Numbered from the stretch's first letter, positions 26,968 to 35,185 are shown. The stretch: DNA of 64,000 nucleotides from Roseiarcus sp963780825 (GCA_963780825.1 CAWADL010000005.1:310001-374000), one strand, 5' to 3'. The notes: generated by a model not told the origin, from the letters alone. Program-made: numbers and translations.

Positions 26968-27948
26968 TTGCTTTCGTTCATCGAACGCCACGTGGTCGCC
27001 TGCATCGTTGGCGCGGTTCTCTTCGTCTTCGGGCTTTATGAGATTTCCGCGCTGGTCTTCGCCTATTCGGGCGACGCCTATGTCGACAACAATGTCGCGC
27101 TTGTCGCCCCGCAGGTTTCCGGACCTCTGGTCACACTGGCCGTCAAGGACGATTCCGTCGTCAATCAGGGCGATCTGATCGCGGAGATCGATCGTACGCC
27201 GTTCGCCATCGCCGTCGCGTCCGCCGAGGCCGAGGTGAAGCTGGCCGCCGATCGGGCGAAGGCGGCAACGGCGGGAATCGAGGAGAGCCAGGCCTCGGTC
27301 GCGGCCGCGCAAGCTTCGTTCGACGACGCCGCGCGCGAAAAGGTCAGGGCGCAATCGCTCTCGCGATCCGAGGACATTTCGGCTGCCGCGCTCGACAACG
27401 CGCAACGCGACGCGCTGGTCACCGGCGCTGAACTTCGCAAGGCGCAGGGGCTGCTCGCGGTGGCCGAGGACATGGTCACCGTGCGGCGCGCCGAACAGGC
27501 GGCCGCGGCGCAATCGCTCGCCAAGGCGCAGTACGATCTTTCCTGCACCCGCATCGCCGCCCCGGTGGCCGGGCGCGTCGCGCCGCTCACCGTGCGCGTT
27601 GGGGATTTCTTGCACGCGGGCGAGCCGATGGCGGCCGTGGTGTCGCGCGAGAACTGGCGCATCATGGCCGAGGTCGAGGAGCGGCATCTGAAGCGGCTGC
27701 AGCCGGGCGAGACGGTCTGGTTCACCATCGGCTCGGATCCCTGGCGGGTGCACGTGGGCAAGGTGCGCGCCGTCGCGCCGGGCATTGCGCGCCGGCCGAC
27801 CATCGATGGCGTGCTGCCGTATATTCCGCTCGACACCAACTGGATCCGCTTGCCGCGCCGTTTCCCGGTCGTCGTCGATATCGGCGATCTCGACAAGACG
27901 ATGCGCCTCTATCGCGGCGTCGACGCCCGCGTGCTGATCTGGTTCTGA
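26968..27948 (+). CDS. HlyD family membrane fusion protein of an efflux pump
   Basis: A 326-residue periplasmic adaptor: one N-terminal transmembrane segment (residues 9-30, VVACIVGAVLFVFGLYEISALVF in part), the lipoyl half-motif DAYVDNNVALVAPQVSGPLV, a helical hairpin with coiled coil (residues 80-180), and the second lipoyl half YDLSCTRIAAPVAGRVAP. The start is TTG 26968, six bases after GAGG; no in-frame ATG lies upstream. It is followed after 5 bases by a FUSC permease, as in AaeAB-type exporters of aromatic acids, so the pair likely exports organic anions or drugs. Confidence 0.88.
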   Translation: MLSFIERHVVACIVGAVLFVFGLYEISALVFAYSGDAYVDNNVALVAPQVSGPLVTLAVKDDSVVNQGDLIAEIDRTPFAIAVASAEAEVKLAADRAKAATAGIEESQASVAAAQASFDDAAREKVRAQSLSRSEDISAAALDNAQRDALVTGAELRKAQGLLAVAEDMVTVRRAEQAAAAQSLAKAQYDLSCTRIAAPVAGRVAPLTVRVGDFLHAGEPMAAVVSRENWRIMAEVEERHLKRLQPGETVWFTIGSDPWRVHVGKVRAVAPGIARRPTIDGVLPYIPLDTNWIRLPRRFPVVVDIGDLDKTMRLYRGVDARVLIWF

Positions 27949-27953
27949 CGGCT

Positions 27954-28961
27954 ATGGCCGACGACGCATTTGGTTGGAGCGCGCGGCAGGGCGGACTGAC
28001 GGCGGCGAGCGTGACGCTGGCCGTGCTCGCAGGCGCCGCGCTCGGTCTGCACGATCTTTGGTGGGCGGCGATATCTGCTTGGGTCGTCTCCAATCCCGAC
28101 CTGTCCGCGCTGTGGCGCAAGCTGGGCATGCGGCTCGCGGGAACGGCGGTCGGCCTCGCGGTCGGTTATCTGATCGCCGAGGTCACCGCAGGCCGGATGC
28201 TGCTGCAGGCGCTGGCGCTGTTTTCCTCCGCCGCCGCAGGTTGCTATCTCAGGTTCTCCGCTCGCTACGGCTACGGCTGGTTCTATGGCGCTCTGACGAT
28301 CGCGATCATGATCGCGGTCAGCGTGCTGTCGCCCGACAACGTGTTTTCATTTGCCCAGTTTCGCTTGATTGAAATCGCGCTCGGCGTGTTCGCAAGCGCC
28401 CTCGTGCATGAGCTCGGTCGCGCCGCACGCGGACCCGAGGCGCCAGCGGCCGCCGCGGCCCCGAGCCGCGAACTTATCCTGGTTGGTCTCGTGGCGGGGT
28501 TTTCGGTTGTCGCGATGACCTGCCTCTGGTCGTGGTTCGACACGCCTTCGCTCCCGCAGGCGCTTGCCTCGACGCTGGTGCTGGCGGATCGAGACCTCGC
28601 CGCGATCCGCTCGCGCGCCCGACAACGTCTCATCGGGTGCGCGTTGGGCGCGGCGGCTGGGGTCGCGGCGCTTGCGTTGGAGGTGGATGCGCTGCCGGTG
28701 TTTCTCGTCGCGCTATTTGCAGGGATCTTCTATTTTTCGCGTCTGCATCACGGCGGTGGCCCACAGAGCTATATCGGCACGCAGGGAGGCGTCGCCTACA
28801 TCACCGCGATGGTCACCGGAAACGGCCCGACGGCCGACATCTGGCCGGTCGTCGGACGGCTCGCCGGCATTGTCTTGGGCGTTGTGCTGATGGTCAGCGT
28901 TTCGTTCGTGCTGGCGGCCGTGCGCGCTTCGGCTAGCCAAGGCGTCGGCGCCAGTCGATAG
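27954..28961 (+). CDS. FUSC family inner-membrane exporter
   Basis: A 335-residue integral membrane protein with two sets of four to five hydrophobic segments (residues 15-135 and 178-325) joined by a cytoplasmic linker, the layout of FUSC/aromatic acid exporter proteins (AaeB-like but shorter). Conserved-looking elements: WWAAISAWVVSNPD and ALASTLVLADRDLAAIRSRARQRLIGCALGAAAG, which repeats the GTAVG-type motif of the first half. Works with the HlyD protein encoded 5 bases upstream. Substrate not readable from sequence. A GGAG-type repeat pair follows the gene. Confidence 0.85.
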   Translation: MADDAFGWSARQGGLTAASVTLAVLAGAALGLHDLWWAAISAWVVSNPDLSALWRKLGMRLAGTAVGLAVGYLIAEVTAGRMLLQALALFSSAAAGCYLRFSARYGYGWFYGALTIAIMIAVSVLSPDNVFSFAQFRLIEIALGVFASALVHELGRAARGPEAPAAAAAPSRELILVGLVAGFSVVAMTCLWSWFDTPSLPQALASTLVLADRDLAAIRSRARQRLIGCALGAAAGVAALALEVDALPVFLVALFAGIFYFSRLHHGGGPQSYIGTQGGVAYITAMVTGNGPTADIWPVVGRLAGIVLGVVLMVSVSFVLAAVRASASQGVGASR

Positions 28962-29030
28962 AGCCATCAGCGCTCAGGCGAAACCGCGTTGCGAGCATAA
29001 CGAAGTCGGGGAGTGGTAAAACCGCCTTGA

Positions 29031-29120
29031 CGGAGGGTCGGCGTCCACGCCGACCTTTTGGGCCGCCGCTCAGCCGGCTTACGTATCAACCCCGACGTCG
29101 GCCTGGAGGCCGACGCTCCG
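29031..29120 (+). repeat. GGAG-type REP inverted pair between FUSC and SulP genes
   Basis: Left unit: GGAG at 29032-29035, hairpin GTCGGCGT-cc-ACGCCGAC (29037-29054). Right unit inverted: GTCGGCCT-gg-AGGCCGAC (29097-29114) then CTCC. It lies between two convergent genes, 15 bases from the SulP stop, so it could serve as a bidirectional terminator. Confidence 0.85.
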
Positions 29121-29135
29121 CGGCGCCCGCCTCAC

Positions 29136-30455
29136 CTACGGAACGCTGGGGATATCTTCCGCGCCCTCGGACCGCCTTCGCCAGAAGGCAAACACGGCGG
29201 CCATCAGGCATCCCGCGACGATGCCAAAAGTCAAATCTTTGGCGATCGTCAGCCCGAAGGTCGTGAGCAGAACCAGCGCCGATTGCCAATGCCGCAACAG
29301 CTCTGCGAACTCATGCTTTTCCGCCATGTTCCAGCACACCACCAGCAACACGCCGGCCAGCGCGGCGAGCGGTGCGAAGCTCGCCAGCGGCGCGGCGGCG
29401 ACCATGAACAGCAGCAGGAAGACGGAGTGCATCATGCCCGCCATCGGGCTTTTGGCGCCGGCGCGGATGTTGGTCGCGGTGCGCGCGATCGTGCCGGTCA
29501 CGCAGAGGCCGCCGAACAGGGCCGAGGCGATATTGGCGAGGCCTTGCGCGACGAGCTCCATGTTGGAGCGATGTTTGCGCCCCGTCATGCCATCGGCGAC
29601 TTTAGCTGACAGCAGGCTCTCGACGCCGCCGAGCAGCGTGAAGGAAAGCGCAGACGGCAAGACCGCCCAGGCTTGCGCCAGCGAGAGCGAAGGCAGCCGC
29701 GGCCAGGGCAGGCTGCTGGGAATCTGCCCGAACCGCCGCCCGATCGTCTCCGCGGGCAGACCGAGCGCCGCGACCAGGACCGAAGCGACTACGACCGCGA
29801 TCAACATCGAGGGCCAGTGCGGGCGCCAGCTCCGAATCGCGATGATTAGCGCGGCCGTCCCTAGGCCCACAGCGAGGGTCGGCGCGCTCAGGGTCGGTAG
29901 GGCGCTCGCGATGGCCGCGAGCTTGGGAAGCAAGGGTCCCGGCTCGTGCGGCAGGGTCAAGCCGAACAAGTCTTTCAACTGGCTGGAGGCGATGGTGATG
30001 GCGATGCCGGCCGTAAAGCCGACGGTGACAGCCTGCGGGATGAAGCGGATCAGCCGCCCGAGCCCGGAGAGGCCGATCAGCGTGAGGAACACTCCGGACA
30101 TGATCACCGTCAGCAGCAGCCCGTCGAGGCCGTATCGCGCGACCGTCGCGGACACGAGGACGATGAAGGCGCCGGCCGGGCCGCCGATCTGAAAGCGGCT
30201 GCCGCCGAGAGCGGAGACGATGAACCCTCCGACGATCGAGGCATAAAGGCCGCGCTCGGGCGAGACACCCGAGGCGACCGCGATCGCCATCGAAAGTGGC
30301 AGCGCGACGATGGCGACTGTAAGGGCAGCCATGACGTCGCGGCGAAAGGCGTCGGTCCCGTAGCCCTCGCTTAGGACGGTCGCGAGCTTCGGGCGATAGA
30401 GATGGGCGGTGGCTGTGCCGTCGGGCATCTGTGGGCGTTGTCTCTCGAAAAGCAA
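29136..30455 (-). CDS. SulP family inorganic anion transporter, no STAS domain
   Basis: A 439-residue inner-membrane transporter with about 11-12 hydrophobic segments. Family signature near residue 52-80: VALPLSMAIAVASGVSPERGLYASIVGGFIVSALGGSRFQIGGPAGAF, here read as ALPLSMAIA, GVSPERGLYAS and GGPAGAF. LLGGVESLLSAKVADGMTG near 268 and GTIARTATNIRAGAKSP near 312 are also typical. The usual C-terminal cytoplasmic STAS domain is missing; the protein ends 25 residues after the last membrane segment. Substrate may be sulfate, bicarbonate or another anion. Confidence 0.9.
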   Translation of the reverse strand: MLFERQRPQMPDGTATAHLYRPKLATVLSEGYGTDAFRRDVMAALTVAIVALPLSMAIAVASGVSPERGLYASIVGGFIVSALGGSRFQIGGPAGAFIVLVSATVARYGLDGLLLTVIMSGVFLTLIGLSGLGRLIRFIPQAVTVGFTAGIAITIASSQLKDLFGLTLPHEPGPLLPKLAAIASALPTLSAPTLAVGLGTAALIIAIRSWRPHWPSMLIAVVVASVLVAALGLPAETIGRRFGQIPSSLPWPRLPSLSLAQAWAVLPSALSFTLLGGVESLLSAKVADGMTGRKHRSNMELVAQGLANIASALFGGLCVTGTIARTATNIRAGAKSPMAGMMHSVFLLLFMVAAAPLASFAPLAALAGVLLVVCWNMAEKHEFAELLRHWQSALVLLTTFGLTIAKDLTFGIVAGCLMAAVFAFWRRRSEGAEDIPSVP

Positions 30456-30654
30456 AGTTTCGGTATGTCACCAGTTCAATATCGCCAAGGCATTAACACG
30501 CCGCCGCCTCGTGAGCGCGGAGCGTAATTAGTCAGTATCGCCTATCACGCCTCTCGGGTGAGTCTTTGCACCGCCTTCTCAGGTTGATTGCCCAAACTCC
30601 CACGTTTTTATTGGAAAAGGTTTGATCTGTCGCAATTCGCAATCGCCAGGCCGG

Positions 30655-31083
30655 TCAGCTTCTTAACTTAGCGATCTCCGCCCGAGCGGCCGCGATGAGT
30701 TCGTCGTTGGTATGCGCATGACCCCACAAGCCCCAGCCGCCCGGCGCGGCCTCGCTAAGCAAAACCCAGGTGCGCTCGGTGAGGGCGGGGTCCCCGGCAG
30801 CCTTCGCGACAAGATCGGTCAGCCGCTGGACGACGGCGATCTGCTTGTCGCGATCGAGGGCGCCGGCGTTGGTCAGCACTTGCACCCGAACGTAATTTCC
30901 ATCTCCATCGACGTTGGCGAGAGCGCCCGGCGCCAGCTCATGCACGAACGCCGCCGTATTCTTGCGGAACATCGGGATGTCCGGGACCTTCTCGATATCC
31001 TTGACGGTCGCCGCCGCGTCGATCGCCAGCTGGCGCGGATCGGCGAACGTGCCCTTGGAGGCGTAAATATCGATCATGGGCAT
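30655..31083 (-). CDS. Tautomerase-like protein
   Basis: A 142-residue protein starting MPMIDIY. With Met removed the N-terminal Pro is the catalytic base of tautomerases, and this decides the start at 31083 over the longer frame. It continues DPRQLAIDAAATVKDIEKVPDIP (helix of the 4-oxalocrotonate tautomerase fold) and RVQVLTNAGALDRDKQIAVVQRLTDLVAKAAG, a second beta-alpha unit, ending TWVLLSEAAPGGWGLWGHAHTNDEL, typical of the doubled family. Divergent from a tetR gene with a tandem operator between, so it is likely repressed by that TetR. Native substrate unknown. Confidence 0.85.
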   Translation of the reverse strand: MPMIDIYASKGTFADPRQLAIDAAATVKDIEKVPDIPMFRKNTAAFVHELAPGALANVDGDGNYVRVQVLTNAGALDRDKQIAVVQRLTDLVAKAAGDPALTERTWVLLSEAAPGGWGLWGHAHTNDELIAAARAEIAKLRS

Positions 31084-31106
31084 CGTGCGATCTTCCCCAA
31101 ATTCGA

Positions 31107-31148
31107 CTATGATGACAATCATAGCGATAGCTATGACGACCATCATAG
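31107..31148. promoter_or_regulatory. Tandem operator between tautomerase and tetR genes
   Basis: Two 18-base palindromes in tandem: CTATGATgacaATCATAG at 31107-31124 and CTATGACgaccATCATAG at 31131-31148, centres 24 bases apart. Outer bases extend the whole block to an inverted repeat GACTATGATG / CATCATAGTC (31105-31114, 31141-31150). It fills the gap between the two divergent starts and ends 4 bases before tetR, so a bound TetR would block both genes. Confidence 0.85.
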
Positions 31149-31151
31149 TCA

Positions 31152-31721
31152 ATGGCTGAGATGACCGGACCGGTTAAGCTTCGCATGATCGAACAGACGG
31201 CTCTCTCGCTTGCCCGCAAGGGGCTGCAACGCACGTCGTTCAGCGAGGTGCTGGAGGCCTCTGGCGCGCCGCGCGGGTCGCTGTATCACCACTTCCCCGG
31301 CGGTAAGGATGAGCTGGTGCTGCTGGCGCTCGAGGCGGCCGGCGGTTTTGCGCTGGCGAAACTGGATCAGGCTGCGGGGCGGCCGGCCGTGGAGGTGGCG
31401 CGGTCGTTCGTGGAGATCTGGCGCACGATGCTGGAGCGCACCGATTTTGGCGCGGGATGCGCGATCGCGGCGGTGACGGTCGCCGCCGACTCCCCCGATC
31501 TCATCGACAGCGCGGCGCGCATCTTTCGCGGCTGGCGGGCGCGCCTTGCGGCGTTGCTCGCAGAGGGCGGCTTGGCCGCCGATCGCGCATCCTCGCTGGC
31601 CGCGACGCTGATCGCGGCTTGCGAGGGCGCGGTGCTGCTGGCCCGCGCGGAACGGAATTTCGAGGCGTTCGACCAGGTTGCGCGCGAGCAGATCGCCGCG
31701 GTGGCGGCGGCTGCGGGCTAG
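31152..31721 (+). CDS. TetR family transcriptional regulator
   Basis: A 189-residue regulator. Helix-turn-helix in residues 14-50: TALSLARKGLQRTSFSEVLEASGAPRGSLYHHFPGGKDEL, seen through its motifs FSEVLEASG and GSLYHHF. C-terminal ligand domain resembles LmrA/YxaF-like TetR proteins (DFGAGCAIAAVTVAADSP, C-terminal ACEGAVLLARAERNFEAFDQV). Divergent from a tautomerase gene with two operators between them. ATG 31152 directly follows the operator; a second ATG at 31161 is possible. Likely autoregulated; effector probably an aromatic or electrophilic compound (inference from target). Confidence 0.9.
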   Translation: MAEMTGPVKLRMIEQTALSLARKGLQRTSFSEVLEASGAPRGSLYHHFPGGKDELVLLALEAAGGFALAKLDQAAGRPAVEVARSFVEIWRTMLERTDFGAGCAIAAVTVAADSPDLIDSAARIFRGWRARLAALLAEGGLAADRASSLAATLIAACEGAVLLARAERNFEAFDQVAREQIAAVAAAAG

Positions 31722-31892
31722 ACGAGCGCGAGACGCGCGCGCTCCCAGGGGGCGGCGGCTCGTTTATTGTTCGGGCTGTCCTAGGCGCCGGGACCCGCGA
31801 AGACCACATGGGCGCACGTGGACGCGCTGAGGCTACCATGTTAGGAGCGCGCGCTTTGGAGCGGCCTGGTAAGGCCGGCGGAGAATTTTGCG

Positions 31893-32249
31893 ATGATGTC
31901 GGTGCTCATCGTCATCCACCTGCTGGTGGTGATCGCCCTGGTCGGCGTGGTGTTGTTGCAGCGGTCCGAGGGCGGGGCTCTCGGCACGGGCGGCGGCGGA
32001 GGCTTCATGACCGGGCGCGGGCAGGCGAACGCGCTGTCGCGCGCCACCGCCATCCTCGGCGGCCTGTTTTTCGCCTCGGCGCTGTTGATGTCGATCATCG
32101 CCGGTTGGAATCGTTCGCCGCGCTCGATCATCGATGAAACGGGAACATCGAAGACGTCGACAGAGAAGCCGGCGGAGCCGAACCTGCTCGATCAATTGAA
32201 AGGCTCGGGCGCGCCAGCCGCCCCGGAGACCCCGGCGGCGCCTAAGTAG
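31893..32249 (+). CDS. secG: Preprotein translocase subunit SecG
   Basis: A 118-residue SecG. Two membrane segments (residues 3-21 and 52-70) around the conserved loop VVLLQRSEGGALGTGGGGGFMTGRGQANALSRATAILGGLF, recognisable by LLQRSEGG, FMTGRG and LSRATAILG. The C-terminal tail (PAEPNLLDQLKGSGAPAAPETPAAPK) is the Pro/Ala-rich extension usual in alphaproteobacteria. In related genomes secG sits between tpiA and pyrG; here neither neighbours it, which suggests rearrangement. GGAG lies 9 bases before the ATG. Confidence 0.95.
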   Translation: MMSVLIVIHLLVVIALVGVVLLQRSEGGALGTGGGGGFMTGRGQANALSRATAILGGLFFASALLMSIIAGWNRSPRSIIDETGTSKTSTEKPAEPNLLDQLKGSGAPAAPETPAAPK

Positions 32250-32253
32250 CGCG

Positions 32254-32484
32254 ATGACGCTGTCGCTTTCGATTGCCTGCTATTTCATGATCTGGTGGGT
32301 GGTGCTGTTTGCGGTGCTGCCGTTCGGCGTGCGCTCGGCCGCCGAGGCGGGGGTCGATACGCCACGGGGCGCCGATCCCGGGGCGCCGCTCGCTCCAAAG
32401 CTCGCCATCAAAGCGCTCGCGACGACCCTTATCTCCGCTGTGGTGTTCGCAGCGCTCTACGCCTTCGTGGCTTACGAGGGCTGA
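32254..32484 (+). CDS. DUF1467 family membrane protein
   Basis: A 76-residue protein with two hydrophobic segments (residues 4-22 and 52-72) flanking a cytoplasmic loop. LSIACYFMIWWVVLFAVLPFGVRSAAEAG is the alphaproteobacterial DUF1467 signature, seen as WWVVLFAVLPFGVRS. Function unknown; often near mscL/RatA-type or proline-tRNA ligase genes. Only 4 bases after secG and 2 before the next gene, so it is part of a secG-DUF1467-ratA-like transcript. Confidence 0.88.
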   Translation: MTLSLSIACYFMIWWVVLFAVLPFGVRSAAEAGVDTPRGADPGAPLAPKLAIKALATTLISAVVFAALYAFVAYEG

Positions 32485-32486
32485 CC

Positions 32487-32966
32487 TTGCCGTCCTTCAG
32501 GACCTCGCGCGTCGTCAAACATAGTCCAGAACAGATGTTTGATCTGGTCGCTGATTGCGACCGGTATCCAGAATTTTTGCCGTTCTGCGTCAGCATGAAA
32601 ACCAGGCCGCGCGGAGCCGATGCGGAAGGCAACGCGATCGTGCTGGCGGAGATGGAGATCGGCTATATGGCGATCAGGCAGAACTTCGCGACCCGCAACA
32701 TCATGGATCGCAAGAACCTGAAAATCACCGTCGAATATGTCGACGGGCCGTTCAGCCGATTGCGCAACATCTGGAATTTCGAGCCGGATCCGGCGGGGTG
32801 CCGGGTCGAGTTCTACATCGACTACGAATTCCGGTCGCGCATGCTGGCGATGCTGATGGGTTCGATGTTCGACGCGATCTTCCGCACCTTCGCGAGCGCG
32901 TTCGAAGCGCGCGCCGACAAGATCTACGGGACAGGCGGCGGGGCGGTTGCGCCCGCAAGTCAGTAG
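32487..32966 (+). CDS. RatA/COQ10-like ubiquinone-binding START-domain protein
   Basis: A 159-residue SRPBCC/START-fold protein. PSFRTSRVVKHSPEQMFDLVADCDRYPEFLPFC is the COQ10/RatA signature, visible as HSPEQMFDLVADCDRYPEFLPFC; the C-terminus FRSRMLAMLMGSMFDAIFRTFASAFEARAD is the closing helix. Members bind ubiquinone and assist respiration; E. coli RatA was also described as a ribosome-association toxin. Start is TTG 32487, eight bases after GAGGG and two after the preceding stop. The toxin label should not be taken over without evidence; I favour the quinone role. Confidence 0.88.
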   Translation: MPSFRTSRVVKHSPEQMFDLVADCDRYPEFLPFCVSMKTRPRGADAEGNAIVLAEMEIGYMAIRQNFATRNIMDRKNLKITVEYVDGPFSRLRNIWNFEPDPAGCRVEFYIDYEFRSRMLAMLMGSMFDAIFRTFASAFEARADKIYGTGGGAVAPASQ

Positions 32967-33211
32967 GCTTCCGGCGGCGCCGGGTCGCAGCTCCAGCCGT
33001 CGAAGGTCGGGTGGAACACCAAACCGTCGGGACAATAACGATTGCCTGCGCCGCCGTTCGGCTGGCAATTGCCGCCTGCGTCGGGATGATAGCCGGACCC
33101 GCAAGTCTGCGGATAGGCTTGGCCGAGGCCGACGCCAGGGCGCGCGGCGGCGGGAACGAGAGTTGCGAGCGTGAGGATTACGGAAAGCGCGGGCGCGCGG
33201 TAAACAAACAT
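32960..33211 (-). CDS. Small secreted Cys-containing protein
   Basis: An 83-residue protein with a Sec signal peptide (residues 1-23, SVILTLATLVPAAARP) and a mature part of about 60 residues rich in Gly, Pro and Tyr with four Cys (TCGSGYHPDAGGNCQ, RYCPDGLVF, WSCDP), enough for two disulfides. AGGAGG five bases before ATG 33211 fixes the start. It converges with the RatA-like gene, overlapping its stop by 7 bases. Function unknown; similar short Cys/Gly-rich exported proteins are common in Hyphomicrobiales. Confidence 0.75.
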   Translation of the reverse strand: MFVYRAPALSVILTLATLVPAAARPGVGLGQAYPQTCGSGYHPDAGGNCQPNGGAGNRYCPDGLVFHPTFDGWSCDPAPPEAY

Positions 33212-33251
33212 CAAGGCCTCCTATCTACAGGGACGGTCTAGCCTGCCGGCG

Positions 33252-33542
33252 TTACACCAGGTCCAGCCGAACCTTCCGTCCCAGCATTTCCGCGGCGCGC
33301 TGTAGGGTCGCCAATGTGACATTGCCGTCTTTCGGATCGAGCAATCGACCGATCTGGCTGCGACTCGTCCCCATGCGCTCGGCGAGGCGTCGCCGGGAAA
33401 GCTTTTGGGCTTTCATCGCCTCCTCGATTTGAAAGGCAAGGACTTCCTTGATCGCGACAGCTTGGAACGCCTCGCGTGTTCCTTCCTCATCGAGAAATTC
33501 GTCGAGCGATGACCCCCAATGCGGATTCTTGGCTTTGGTCAC
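33252..33542 (-). CDS. XRE/HTH antitoxin-like regulator, possibly orphan
   Basis: A 96-residue protein with a C-terminal HTH: MKAQKLSRRRLAERMGTSRSQIGRLLDPKDGNVTLATLQRAAEMLGRKVRLDLV, recognised by LSRRRLAERMGTSRSQIGRL and the TLATLQRAAEMLG helix. The N-terminal 40 residues (LDEFLDEEGTREAFQAVAIKEVLAFQIEEAM) match antitoxins of the HigA/XRE class. GTG start 33542 overlaps a TGA that closes a short frame read from inside the end of cinA, suggesting a former toxin gene just upstream. No complete toxin is present. Confidence 0.82.
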   Translation of the reverse strand: MTKAKNPHWGSSLDEFLDEEGTREAFQAVAIKEVLAFQIEEAMKAQKLSRRRLAERMGTSRSQIGRLLDPKDGNVTLATLQRAAEMLGRKVRLDLV

Positions 33543-33614
33543 TTCGACATTTCCTTCATTCGCTTGTGCGCCAACGGCGCAAGCTGGTCGAGGGCTATCC
33601 GTTGCCTTGTTAGC

Positions 33615-34118
33615 TCAAGCGCCCGCCGCCGCCTCTAACATCGCCAGCGCCTGTACGACCGACGCCAGCCTGACCGCACCACGCCCAATACCGCCGTAAC
33701 GCCGCTCCACCGCCATGAGCCGATCCCCAGGTCCCGCGCAGGCAAAATGCACGAGCCCGACCGGCTTCTCCGCGCTGCCGCCGCCGGGACCGGCGACGCC
33801 GGTGATCGCGACCGCTAGGTCGGCGTGCGAGGCGCGCAGCGCGCCCGCCGCCATCTCGCGCGCTGTCGCCTCGCTGACGGCGCCGTGCGCAGCAAGCGTC
33901 GCCTCCGCCACGCCGAGCAGCTCCTGCTTGGCTTGGTTGGAATAGGTGACAAGCCCGCGCTCCACCACGTCGGACGAGCCGGCAATTTCCGTAAGCAGCG
34001 CCGCGACCAGACCCCCAGTGCAAGACTCCGCCGTGGCGATCTTCAGCCCCTTGGCCCGGCAAAGATCGAGCAGCTGGCTCGCGCTTGCAACGAGCGCGGC
34101 GGGGAATATCGACGTCAC
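33615..34118 (-). CDS. CinA family nicotinamide-nucleotide amidohydrolase
   Basis: A 167-residue stand-alone CinA C-terminal domain (PncC-like), which deamidates nicotinamide mononucleotide to nicotinate mononucleotide in pyridine nucleotide salvage. Signature seen: LKIATAESCTGGLVAALLTEIAGSS and AVSEATAREMAAGAL, then ITGVAGPGGGSAEKPVGLVHFA. GTG 34118 overlaps the corA stop by 4 bases (GTGA), so the longer frame that runs back through corA is rejected. Translationally coupled to corA. The N-terminal MocF-like domain of long CinA is absent, as usual in alphaproteobacteria. Confidence 0.9.
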   Translation of the reverse strand: MTSIFPAALVASASQLLDLCRAKGLKIATAESCTGGLVAALLTEIAGSSDVVERGLVTYSNQAKQELLGVAEATLAAHGAVSEATAREMAAGALRASHADLAVAITGVAGPGGGSAEKPVGLVHFACAGPGDRLMAVERRYGGIGRGAVRLASVVQALAMLEAAAGA

Positions 34119-35092
34119 CACCACTTCTTCACCTTGAACCAAATAAGCGGGATCAGCGCGCTGCCGATGATCAGCGTCAGGCCGTACTGGTAGCCCCACG
34201 CCCAATCATATTCGGGAATGTTCTTGAAGTTCATGCCGTACATCGAGGCAATCAGCGTGGGGGGAATGCCGATCACCGAAACGATCGTCAGCACCTTGAA
34301 AATGTCGTTCTGTTCGACGCCAATCAAACCAAGGCTGGCGTCGAGCAGGAACTGCATTTTTTCGGCGAGCCGCTCCTCGTGCGAACTCAACGAGGCGACG
34401 TCGCGGCCGATGCGATCCAGCCGGGTTTTGATGTCCGGCGTCACAAGCGTCTTCAGTTCGCTTTCCAGATAGGGCGTCGTGCGCGAGAGCGTCAGCAGCG
34501 CCTCTTCAATCAAAGAGCTGTGCTCGCGCTGACGACCGATCTCAGGAATTATGCCTTTCAGCACATCGCCTCGCGGCGTATCGGAGGGCTTGGCCTTGTT
34601 GATGTGGAAGATTTGCCGGGAACACTGGTCGAGCCGAGTCGTGAGAAGTTCGAGCTCGTCGGCGAGATGGTCGACGATGGCTTCGAGCACGGCGATCGCC
34701 GCGCCGACCGGAGTTCCCGGCGCGCGGTCGACGCCGATAGCGTGCAGATATTCCGGCTCGCACGGCTTCAGGTTCTCGTAGCGCACGGTCAACAATGTCT
34801 TCGGACTGATCATCAGGGCCAGGGGATGCGCGGCGAAAGCGCCCTCCGCCTCGCGATGCGGCAGCGGAATGGTGACGCAAACGGCGTCGCGCAACCGATA
34901 GAGCCGGCTCGAGGTCTCGATCTCCGACATTTGCTGCAGGGTCGGCGGGGTCACGCCGATGGCGCGTTCGAGATAGGCGGATTCGTCGCCGGTCGGGCCG
35001 TTGGCGTCGATCCAGGTCGCGCCCTCCGGCAGGTGCGCGTCGCCCTTCCAGGGCTCGTAGGTGGCGTTGGCGAAATCATGGATGGTCAGCAA
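34115..35092 (-). CDS. corA: Magnesium/cobalt transporter CorA
   Basis: A 325-residue CorA. Large cytoplasmic N-terminal domain, long helix around residues 190-260, and two C-terminal membrane segments (about 265-285 and 300-318) with the selectivity motif YGMNFKNIPE (GMN) between them. C-terminal KVKKWW is the positively charged end. Forms a pentameric Mg2+ channel in the inner membrane. Divergent from aspS across about 195 bases; coupled to cinA downstream. Confidence 0.94.
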   Translation of the reverse strand: MLTIHDFANATYEPWKGDAHLPEGATWIDANGPTGDESAYLERAIGVTPPTLQQMSEIETSSRLYRLRDAVCVTIPLPHREAEGAFAAHPLALMISPKTLLTVRYENLKPCEPEYLHAIGVDRAPGTPVGAAIAVLEAIVDHLADELELLTTRLDQCSRQIFHINKAKPSDTPRGDVLKGIIPEIGRQREHSSLIEEALLTLSRTTPYLESELKTLVTPDIKTRLDRIGRDVASLSSHEERLAEKMQFLLDASLGLIGVEQNDIFKVLTIVSVIGIPPTLIASMYGMNFKNIPEYDWAWGYQYGLTLIIGSALIPLIWFKVKKWW

Positions 35093-35168
35093 GGAGGCTT
35101 ATCCCGGACAGAAAGGCGCAAAGGCGATAGCTGGGATTGGCGACGTAATCAAAACGCCACCTGGGACC

Positions 35169-35185
35169 GCGGACGTCCCGTCCGC
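35169..35185. repeat. Hairpin in the corA-aspS gap
   Basis: GCGGACG-tcc-CGTCCGC, a perfect 7-bp stem with a 3-base loop, in the 195-base divergent gap. It resembles the dispersed REP units in layout but no second copy is in the window, so it is not assigned to a family. Confidence 0.45.

Noticed and set aside
32487..32966. RatA toxin of a RatAB toxin-antitoxin pair
   Set aside because: The gene is coupled to secG and a DUF1467 gene, with no RatB/RnfH-like partner; COQ10-type quinone binding is the better-supported role.
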